64,000 nucleotides of DNA from Paenibacillus antibioticophila (GTDB lineage: Bacteria; Bacillota; Bacilli; Paenibacillales; Paenibacillaceae), in assembly GCF_000455265.1 (NCBI RefSeq), contig NZ_HG005139.1, positions 245,495 through 309,494 of the forward strand, given 5' to 3'. The translations under genes were made by a program, and so were the position numbers. This document shows positions 58,303 through 64,000 of this stretch, piece after piece (the stretch's first letter is position 1; the number at the start of each line of letters is the position of its first letter). The notes beneath the pieces are model-generated. The model worked only from the letters and a program-made list of their open reading frames with translations. It searched no databases and was not told the DNA's origin.

Positions 58303-60198
58303 ATGAAGGGGTTTCTAAAGGTATTTTCGATTTTTATGGTGCTAGGTATATTCATCTTTTTCGTAGTTCTCTTGGAAGTCCCGGAGAAGGATAATATAAA
58401 TGAGCAGGTTATTACTGAGTGGGAGATTACCTGGACGGACCATCTAGATTCTCAAATCAGCACTGAAGAACTGGAGGCCACTCAGCCTTGGACGGAGGTT
58501 CAGGCCTCTGACCAGGTCCCTGAGCGACCGGAAGGAGCCACGGTTCAATGGATAAGGATGGATCTGCCTAAGATTGAATCTGGCTCGCCAGCCCTTTTAT
58601 TTGAAAAGGTGTTAGGTAGAGAAATTATTATCAAAAAGAATCAGCAGCTTATTTATGAGTCAAGAAGGGATTTTAATTACGGAGTCAATACGATCTTGCT
58701 TCCTTTGAACCAATCGGATGGAGGAGAATCGATTTATATCGGAATTGATTCACCTACACGGATTGGAATCATAGGGACTGTTCAAGCAGGTGAGTTCAAA
58801 GAACTACAAAGATCGTTCATTAAAAATAATATTCTCGATTTTATCATTGGCAGTGCCCTGATATTTATAGCAATTGTCATGCTGGTATGCTCACTCTTCC
58901 TGAAGAATGAAAATATGTCTGGCTGGTTTTCATTATGTCTGGTCATTTTATCCAGCGGGACTATTGTAATCACTTATTCATCATTCCTATACTCATTGTA
59001 CGGCTCGTTAGGAAATATTTACGTGGCGCTCTTTGATTTGGGGTTACTCGTTTTGCTTCCTTCCTTTACATTGTTTTTTGAAGGGATATTTGGGAAGGGA
59101 TATAAGTCTATTGTTACTAAATTTCGGAAGTTCCAAGTGGTTTACTCGACACTCTGTGTGGCATTGCTTCTAATTAATTTTGCCAGCAATAACTATTTCT
59201 ACAGCATATATCAACTTTTTTCTGGATTATTGTTGAGCGTTATCATGATAATCCAATTTATTATGATCATTGTTATTTCAACAGGATATACAATCAAGGG
59301 AAATCGCGAAGCGATTATTTTTTCGTGTGGTTTTGGAATATTTGCATTTTTAGGCCTGGGTGAACTACTGTGGTTCTATTTTAAGTCAGCTAATTATGAA
59401 CTCTTTATCTGGAAATGGGGGATTGTCTGTTTTCTGATTTCCCTGATTATTATTTTAGGTAATAGATTTGCAAGTAATCATGAACGGATTGTTGAATACT
59501 CAAAGCAATTGGAAATGTTTAATAACGAACTGCAGCGCTCGGAAAAAATGGAGATTATCAGTGAACTGGCGGCTTCTGTTGCGCATGAAGTACGCAATCC
59601 GCTCCAAGTAACCCGAGGCTTCCTTCAATTGCTTGTAGCCAAGCAAAACTCGAGCGATAAGGTTTATCTGAGCATGGCGCTGGAGGAGCTGGATCGAGCC
59701 TCCAATATCATTACGGACTTTCTGACTTTTGCTAAACCGGAAGTAGGTAAAGTTGCTGCCCTTAATGTATTGAATGAGTTTATTCATATTGAAGGCATTT
59801 TAATTCCGATGGCTAATTTGCAGGGGGGCAGAATAACTGTACAAATCCCAAAGGATTTGAATATCAAGGGGAATTCCTCGAAATTTAAGCAAGCCTTTAT
59901 CAATATTATTAAAAACAGTATTGAATCCCTTCATGGCGAAGGTGAAATACAGGTGTGGGCGTATGAGCAAAAAGGGGAAGTGTGCATCCATATTAAGGAT
60001 AATGGTGAAGGTATGGAGGAAGAAGTTCTGTCGCGCCTTGGGGAGCCTTACTTTTCGAATAAAACAAAGGGAACCGGGCTTGGGTTGATGGTGACATTCC
60101 GAATCATCGAAGTAATGCAAGGCAGAATAGAGTTCAAAAGTGAAAAGGGAGTAGGAACGGAAGCTATTGTTCGATTCCCCGCAGTTGATCCTGCATAA
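58303..60198 (+). CDS. Multi-pass membrane sensor histidine kinase
   Basis: A 631-residue kinase. One N-terminal helix (residues ~5-24) precedes an extracytoplasmic domain of ~155 residues (WEITWTDHLDSQ, GATVQWIRMDLPKI, FEKVLGREIIIKKNQQ). Seven helices follow (about 185-395), a layout like 7TMR-DISM receptors. HisKA has AHEVRNPLQVTRGFL with His428; HATPase has N-box INIIKNSIES, DNGEGM and GTGLGLMVT. HisKA is of the sporulation-kinase type, not the HisKA_3 type of ComP. ATG 58303 follows AGGGGTG. No response regulator adjoins. The gene is AT-rich relative to its neighbours and converges on the RiPP precursor gene. Confidence 0.88.
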   Translation: MKGFLKVFSIFMVLGIFIFFVVLLEVPEKDNINEQVITEWEITWTDHLDSQISTEELEATQPWTEVQASDQVPERPEGATVQWIRMDLPKIESGSPALLFEKVLGREIIIKKNQQLIYESRRDFNYGVNTILLPLNQSDGGESIYIGIDSPTRIGIIGTVQAGEFKELQRSFIKNNILDFIIGSALIFIAIVMLVCSLFLKNENMSGWFSLCLVILSSGTIVITYSSFLYSLYGSLGNIYVALFDLGLLVLLPSFTLFFEGIFGKGYKSIVTKFRKFQVVYSTLCVALLLINFASNNYFYSIYQLFSGLLLSVIMIIQFIMIIVISTGYTIKGNREAIIFSCGFGIFAFLGLGELLWFYFKSANYELFIWKWGIVCFLISLIIILGNRFASNHERIVEYSKQLEMFNNELQRSEKMEIISELAASVAHEVRNPLQVTRGFLQLLVAKQNSSDKVYLSMALEELDRASNIITDFLTFAKPEVGKVAALNVLNEFIHIEGILIPMANLQGGRITVQIPKDLNIKGNSSKFKQAFINIIKNSIESLHGEGEIQVWAYEQKGEVCIHIKDNGEGMEEEVLSRLGEPYFSNKTKGTGLGLMVTFRIIEVMQGRIEFKSEKGVGTEAIVRFPAVDPA

Positions 60199-60245
60199 GG
60201 ATTCGAAACTTCCTGTCTACCTACTCCCTATCTATCTAGCTTATA

Positions 60246-60491
60246 TTACCACTCACCCCAAATAACTTGCGGTTTGATGTCGGATTTAATCGCTTTGGAA
60301 GGGCTTGGCGGTAAAACGACGTAGAATTCGTCAGAATTCTCTTCAACAGCTTTAATCTTAATGTGTTCTGGTAGAGCAATTCCCAGTGCCTCTTGAATTG
60401 CTTCTCTAGGATTTGCAAGAAGCTTTGCCTTAAAACTAGGGTCTTGCCAAGCCTTTTCAATAACTTGTGATTGAAGAGCACTTGTTGTCAT
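60246..60491 (-). CDS. NHLP-type RiPP precursor peptide (81 aa)
   Basis: Encodes 81 residues. Residues 9-62 follow the nitrile-hydratase-like leader pattern: QVIEKAWQDPSFKAKLLANP, then EAIQEALGIALPEHIKIKAVEE, then DEFYVVLPP. This leader occurs on ribosomal peptides modified after translation. The C-terminal 17 residues after LPPSP (SKAIKSDIKPQVIWGEW) would be the core, with Trp78 and the terminal Trp81. No GG cleavage site is seen. AAGGGTGATC lies 2 bases before the ATG at 60491; an ORF start at 60602 is inside the next gene. It has its own promoter and lies 73 bases downstream of the isoprenoid synthase gene. Confidence 0.85.
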   Translation of the reverse strand: MTTSALQSQVIEKAWQDPSFKAKLLANPREAIQEALGIALPEHIKIKAVEENSDEFYVVLPPSPSKAIKSDIKPQVIWGEW

Positions 60492-60532
60492 AAGATCACC
60501 CTTTCCATTAAAATGGTTATATTTTCCTATTA

Positions 60533-60562
60533 AGTATACCATAATACCCACTAATCTAGCAA
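60533..60562 (-). promoter_or_regulatory. Promoter of the precursor peptide gene
   Basis: On the minus strand TTGCTA (60562-60557), an 18-base spacer and TATACT (60538-60533). The -35 lies at the stop codon of the isoprenoid synthase gene, within a CTAATAT/AGATTAG palindrome (60551-60568). This would allow the peptide to be made in excess over its enzyme. Confidence 0.65.
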
Positions 60563-60564
60563 TA

Positions 60565-61497
60565 TTAGATGTTTTTTGCGAGCCAGTACCCGAGTCCCCC
60601 ATTGAGCAGCATACGTCTGTTATTTATGACCTCCTGCGCCCCTTCATTGAGGTTCCTGACCAGATCATAGTGAAAGTGATAGAGATCCGGCGCCAGGTTC
60701 TTGATGGCTTCGAGGGATTCGTGGTTGCGATTGGCCAGGGCTGACAGCTCGCTTAATGCATCATGGACCATCATGCCGTCTCTGATCTCCTCCGGAGAAG
60801 GGCGTGTTCCTGAGGGGAGGTTTAATTGGGCTTGTACGACAGAGACCAGGGAATTATAGCTGCCTTGGTCAAGGTCTTTTTCCCAGTCCTCCCAATCATC
60901 CAGAAGCTGAAGCGTCACCAAGGCCGTGTCAACGGCTGACTCAAACATGTCAATCTCTTGCTCGCGCCCGCCAAGAATCATGGAGGCAGCCACGCTCAAC
61001 TTAACCGGTGCTGCTTTATGCCCCAATCGCACCGGGTTCTCATAGTAAAAGTCTGCAACTTTCTCGGTGGATACAGCAGCAGCCCATTCGGAGACATACT
61101 TTTTATAGTAGACCCAAAAGGGTGCCCGATCCTTCAGACATTCTTGATAAGCACTAATGAATTCAATATGAATGAATTCTGCCAGTGTCAGCTGCTGCGA
61201 TACGTCTGTATCCGGATCATCCATGCAGGCATCAACTAAATGAAAATACATCATCTTGAATAAGTTAGCTACCGCAATACGGCGGCATGTCTCCCGATCA
61301 ATTCCGGCATAAGACTGAAGCCAGAACGGAAGTAAGTAGCATATGTAGTTCTTGGAACGATGCTCCTTCAGCGCATGGAATCTGTCTAAATAATCTACAG
61401 CCTGCTTGCTAAAAGGAACGGGAAGCTGAAACAGAATCGACTCAGCTTCGGAGAAGGCTAGGTCAAGCTCTTTTTCATAGTTTGAAAGCCATTTCAA
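60565..61497 (-). CDS. ComQ-like class I isoprenoid synthase/prenyltransferase
   Basis: A 310-residue all-helical protein. Two Asp-rich motifs face each other in the class I isoprenoid synthase manner: HLVDACMDDPDTD (residues ~87-98) and LQLLDDWEDWEKDLDQG (~197-212), the latter with a DDxxD and the following SYNS. These would bind Mg2+ and an isoprenyl diphosphate. Size and motifs recall ComQ, which prenylates a Trp of ComX, more than chain-length-type synthases. The start is TTG 61497, 8 bases after GAGGAGG. It is followed on the same strand by the precursor peptide gene, in the comQ-comX order. It could instead be a terpene synthase. Confidence 0.75.
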   Translation of the reverse strand: MKWLSNYEKELDLAFSEAESILFQLPVPFSKQAVDYLDRFHALKEHRSKNYICYLLPFWLQSYAGIDRETCRRIAVANLFKMMYFHLVDACMDDPDTDVSQQLTLAEFIHIEFISAYQECLKDRAPFWVYYKKYVSEWAAAVSTEKVADFYYENPVRLGHKAAPVKLSVAASMILGGREQEIDMFESAVDTALVTLQLLDDWEDWEKDLDQGSYNSLVSVVQAQLNLPSGTRPSPEEIRDGMMVHDALSELSALANRNHESLEAIKNLAPDLYHFHYDLVRNLNEGAQEVINNRRMLLNGGLGYWLAKNI

Positions 61498-61610
61498 GAT
61501 ATGAACCTCCTCTCTAAATTGGCCGGTCTGGAAATCTATATGTGTAAGAATAGAATACCATGAACTCCGTTAAAACTTAAATTTGTATCCCCGTCCCAGA
61601 TTCATAGAAG

Positions 61611-61645
61611 AAAAGAGCCTGCAGGAACAATCTCCTGGCGGGCTC
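61611..61645 (-). terminator. Terminator of ytaF
   Basis: GAGCCTGCAGGA and TCCTGGCGGGCTC pair with one bulge, and the minus-strand tail is CTTTTCTTC. The hairpin overlaps the ytaF stop codon. Confidence 0.7.
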
Positions 61646-62255
61646 AGAGGATTTGATGAATACCTATAAGAATAAGGAGTAATCCGGAGACGACGGTTGC
61701 TCGGCTTCCTAATTTATCGGCCGCATATTTCTCTCCCAGTCCGGCACAAAAGGCAAGCAGAAGATAGCTGAATACGCCGACAAATAGTGAAGTGAGCCAG
61801 ATGTTCAGATGAGTGATGCCTGCATTGAATCCGCCGGCAAGTGCGTTCATTGCAAGCGCTAGGCCAAGCAGAACAGACTCTCCGAGGCTTAATGTCTTTG
61901 AACTGTCTCGGTCGGCCTCCTCAGGGTTGCGGAGCAGTCGGGTTAACACAGAGGCATCCTGCTCTCTCATGGCCTGCTTCTTCTCCACATAGGGCTGCAG
62001 CAATACCCAGACTCCTACGGAGACAATGACAATGGTTCCGATCCATTGACCAATCCAGGGGTGGATCCATATAGCTAGCCAATTTCCAAACATACCAGAC
62101 AGTAATGTCGCGAGGAAAGAAATGAGAGCAATCATTAGGTTGGAGAACCAGGGGATGTGTATTTTTCGAACTCCATAAGCAATTCCGACTCCTGCATTAT
62201 CCAGGTTAGAAGCCAATCCGATAATAATGGCAGCCAACAGGCTGAGCATATCCAT
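61644..62255 (-). CDS. ytaF: Sporulation membrane protein YtaF (MntP-like)
   Basis: A 203-residue membrane protein with six helices in two halves: LSLLAAIIIGLASNLDNAGVGIAYG and VLLGLALAMNALAGGFNAGI each carry the Asn/Asp-containing repeat of the MntP/YtaF family. Between them is a charged cytoplasmic loop. In B. subtilis YtaF is linked to sporulation, and MntP relatives export manganese. ATG 62255 follows AAAGGAGCG; the longer frame from 62378 runs into the tatA upstream region and is rejected. It is divergent from tatA, with about 125 bp between. Confidence 0.9.
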   Translation of the reverse strand: MDMLSLLAAIIIGLASNLDNAGVGIAYGVRKIHIPWFSNLMIALISFLATLLSGMFGNWLAIWIHPWIGQWIGTIVIVSVGVWVLLQPYVEKKQAMREQDASVLTRLLRNPEEADRDSSKTLSLGESVLLGLALAMNALAGGFNAGITHLNIWLTSLFVGVFSYLLLAFCAGLGEKYAADKLGSRATVVSGLLLILIGIHQIL

Positions 62256-62380
62256 GTATTTCGCTCCTTTGCAAGCTTGATGCCACAGCATATGCCCAGA
62301 AGCAGGAATTGGTTTCTTGTCGACGTTATCTGAATAGTGTAGTATAATTTTAACAAAAATATGGCGAAGAGGTGACAAAC

Positions 62381-62581
62381 GTGCTTGAAAATTTGTTGCG
62401 ACCTACTCACTTACTGTTACTGATTATTGCCGCATTGCTGTTATTTGGACCGAGCAAGCTTCCGGAATTGGGGCGAAGCTTTGGAACAATGCTTAAGGAA
62501 TTCAAGAAGGGTGCACGCGGAGAAGAGGATGAACAGAAATCGCAGGAAGCCCAGCCCGTGCAAGAGACAAACAAATCTTGA
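62381..62581 (+). CDS. tatA: Twin-arginine translocase subunit TatA
   Basis: A 66-residue TatA/E-type protein: a short N-terminal helix (HLLLLIIAALLLFGPSKLPELGRSFG), with the conserved Phe-Gly hinge, an amphipathic helix (TMLKEFKKGARG) and an acidic/Gln-rich tail. It forms the variable pore for folded Tat substrates together with TatC, whose gene is not nearby. GTG 62381 is used, six bases after AGAGGTG; GTG 62372 overlaps that site. A strong terminator follows. Confidence 0.93.
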   Translation: MLENLLRPTHLLLLIIAALLLFGPSKLPELGRSFGTMLKEFKKGARGEEDEQKSQEAQPVQETNKS

Positions 62582-62589
62582 ACGAAATA

Positions 62590-62646
62590 AAACAGGATGT
62601 CCCGAAGCAGTATCTTCTGCTGGTTGGGGACATCCTGTTTCTATGA
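62590..62646 (+). terminator. Terminator of tatA, probably bidirectional
   Basis: AAACAGGATGTCCC (62590-62603) and GGGACATCCTGTTT (62627-62640) form a perfect 14-bp stem with an inner GAAGCAG/CTTCTGC-type pairing. It lies between the convergent tatA and TagO-like genes. Confidence 0.92.
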
Positions 62647-62666
62647 TGTGCCGATCTAAGACCTGA

Positions 62667-63605
62667 TCATCCTTGCAGGAGTAGAAGTATGATTGAAGAG
62701 AGACCCAGACAGGTGCTGATCAGATAGAGGAACATGACAGCCTGCTTGCCGCTTAAGCCTGCTCGAAGCAGGCGATAGTGGACCTGACTTGCATCTGCTT
62801 CATAGATGGCTTTCCCTTGCAGGAAGCGCCGGATTACGACAAATAAATTATCAAAAATCGGAACTCCGAGTGCAAGGACAGGAATGAATAACGACAAGAC
62901 GGTGGCCTGCTTGAAGGCGCCATCCAGAGCAATTACGGCAAGGATAAAGCCCAGGAAGGTTGCCCCGGCATCGCCCATAAATATTTTCGCAGGCGGTTTG
63001 TTGTAACGCAAATAGGCAAGCGCCGCACCGATTAGCGTAATAGACAGCATTGCAGATGTCGTTTGTCCCTTGGTTAAGGCGACTATAAACAAGGTAGCCG
63101 CGGAGATCGCCGATAAGCCGCCAGCGAGGCCGTCCAGGCCGTCCGAGAAATTAATGACCGTAGTTACTCCGAAGATCCAGAGAATGGTCAGGATGAATTG
63201 CAGCCAGATCGGAAGCAGGACATAGTCGCCGCTAAATGGATTTACGAAGCCCGTAAAAGAAATCCCCGAGAAGAATACCAGTATCGCAGCCGAGACTTGA
63301 ACGGCAAACTTCGGGAGAGCGGGAAAGTCCTTGCCCTTGGTCTTGTACCAATCATCCACAGTTCCAATGGCGAGCAATAACACTCCCCCCAAGAACAATG
63401 CTCCGGTCTCATAGGAGAAGTCTCTTGTCAGCAGCAAATAGGATGAGAAGAAGCCGATAAAGATGGCATAACTGGCAGTCAGCGGGATCGGCTTGCGATG
63501 CAGCTTGCGCTCGACATCCTCGCGAGGCTTGTCTACAAAGTCCAGGCGGAAGGCAAGTTTGCCAAGCGGCGGGATAAGAAAGTACACAATCAGGAACGAT
63601 AGCAA
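62667..63605 (-). CDS. tagO: Undecaprenyl-phosphate N-acetylhexosamine-1-phosphate transferase (TagO/WecA-like)
   Basis: A 312-residue or slightly longer GT4-type membrane enzyme with about ten helices. Conserved parts are GTVDDWYKTKG, NFSDGLDGLAGG (the Mg2+-binding DGLDGL motif), KIFMGDAGATFLGF and SQVHYRLLRAGLS with HxxxR-type residues. It transfers GlcNAc-1-P to undecaprenyl phosphate and starts wall teichoic acid or secondary polymer synthesis, the ligand of SLH proteins. TTG 63605 has no ribosome site. GGTGGTGA at 63640-63633 points to an ATT codon at 63626, which would add seven residues (MLYLYSF). The true start is open. Confidence 0.88.
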   Translation of the reverse strand: MLSFLIVYFLIPPLGKLAFRLDFVDKPREDVERKLHRKPIPLTASYAIFIGFFSSYLLLTRDFSYETGALFLGGVLLLAIGTVDDWYKTKGKDFPALPKFAVQVSAAILVFFSGISFTGFVNPFSGDYVLLPIWLQFILTILWIFGVTTVINFSDGLDGLAGGLSAISAATLFIVALTKGQTTSAMLSITLIGAALAYLRYNKPPAKIFMGDAGATFLGFILAVIALDGAFKQATVLSLFIPVLALGVPIFDNLFVVIRRFLQGKAIYEADASQVHYRLLRAGLSGKQAVMFLYLISTCLGLSSIILLLLQG

Positions 63606-63799
63606 GAACGAGTATAGGTATAAAATGATTAGTCACCACCACAAGCAAGTTTTTTAGCTAGCTCTATTATAAGAACATTTGGGAAAGTTGTCGAACATTC
63701 ATGTCGCGCGCAGGGGCATAACATCGATAATCCGGCATATTTATGGTACATTATATAAGGAATTAAGGAACCACATGCATTGGGTATGGAGGGATATAC

Positions 63800-64000
63800 A
63801 TGCAGGATGATTATGCACGTAAGCTGGAAGACCAGAAAGGCTTGTTCAAACAGCTTGGTATTAAATTAAATGCATTGACGATTCATGAGAAAGACTTTGA
63901 TGTGAAGATGAGGGGCTATGAGAAGGAAGAGGTCGACCGCTTTCTTGATGATGTGATCGTGGACTATGAGCGCTTTTACGATATCATTACCGATCTGCTG
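63800..64000 (+). CDS. DivIVA/GpsB-like cell division protein, 5' part
   Basis: The first 67 codons of a gene that runs off the window. [20 protein letters not shown] is followed by the DivIVA-domain core: [20 protein letters not shown], then [18 protein letters not shown]. The EKDF and RGY-EEVDxFLD elements match the membrane-targeting domain of DivIVA and GpsB, which recruit division and wall enzymes through a coiled coil. GGAGGG lies six bases before ATG 63800. Whether it is GpsB, DivIVA or a paralogue depends on the missing C-terminus. Confidence 0.85.
   Translation, partial: MQDDYARKLEDQKGLFKQLGIKLNALTIHEKDFDVKMRGYEKEEVDRFLDDVIVDYERFYDIITDLL

Noticed and set aside
58303-60198. Calling the kinase ComP
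   Set aside because: The HisKA domain and the N-terminal layout differ from ComP, and the gene is convergent to the peptide; only functional analogy is proposed.

Overview
The window reads as a chromosomal contig from a spore-forming Gram-positive of the Paenibacillus type. The evidence is two complete gerA-type germination operons, a spore-coat transglutaminase (tgl), ytaF, an S-layer-homology protein, Bacillus-type ribosome binding sites, a CIRCE/HrcA site, an FMN riboswitch, and the large sugar-uptake and glycosidase repertoire usual in Paenibacillus. Genus is inferred from gene content; there is no rRNA in the window. The first 41 bases are not genomic: they match the loxP-containing linker of Roche 454 Titanium mate-pair libraries. 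A probable one-base homopolymer loss at about 29138 fits the same platform.

Layout. 1-1.8 kb: end of a thiamine salvage operon (thiM fragment, thiD, thiE). 1.8-6.6 kb: htpG behind a perfect CIRCE, a CYTH phosphatase, an SGNH hydrolase and a Gfo/Idh/MocA oxidoreductase. 6.6-7.8 kb: a gene-free mosaic of short inverted-repeat elements. 7.8-15.3 kb: glgP with two LacI-type operators, ypsA, lipoprotein and hypothetical genes, two tandem oxidoreductases, a LysR regulator. 15.4-18.9 kb: a heterodimeric ABC exporter with one degenerate ATP site. 19-21.8 kb: SLH protein, tgl and a hypothetical gene. 21.8-29.4 kb: a LacI-controlled alpha-glucoside uptake and phosphorolysis operon (three near-identical operators, AglEFG-like transporter, GH65 phosphorylase). 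29.5-36.4 kb: yciI, an AAA ATPase, a 51-bp tandem repeat, a lipoprotein, a methionine importer whose ATPase lacks the NIL domain, and an FMN riboswitch in front of a DMT-family transporter. 36.5-51.5 kb: three diguanylate cyclases, an SGNH esterase, two ger operons, an SDR and a split ThrE-type exporter. 51.5-58 kb: a large hairpin, two small proteins, then LacI, GH30 and a 1073-residue phosphorylase controlled by a perfect palindromic operator. 58-62.3 kb: a multi-membrane-pass histidine kinase facing a ComQ-like isoprenoid synthase and an NHLP-type RiPP precursor. 62.3-64 kb: tatA, ytaF, a TagO/WecA-like transferase and the start of a DivIVA/GpsB-like gene.

Most unusual point: at 60.2-61.5 kb a short peptide gene with an NHLP-type leader and a Trp-containing tail lies directly downstream of a class I isoprenoid synthase, with a membrane histidine kinase converging on it. 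The arrangement recalls comQ-comX-comP, but the leader and kinase families differ. It is the best candidate here for an undescribed prenylated-peptide or signalling system.

Two cytoplasmic phosphorolysis modules (alpha-glucoside at 22-29 kb, probable beta-glucan at 52-58 kb), each with its own LacI regulator and palindromic operator, suggest an organism that saves ATP by phosphorolysing imported oligosaccharides.
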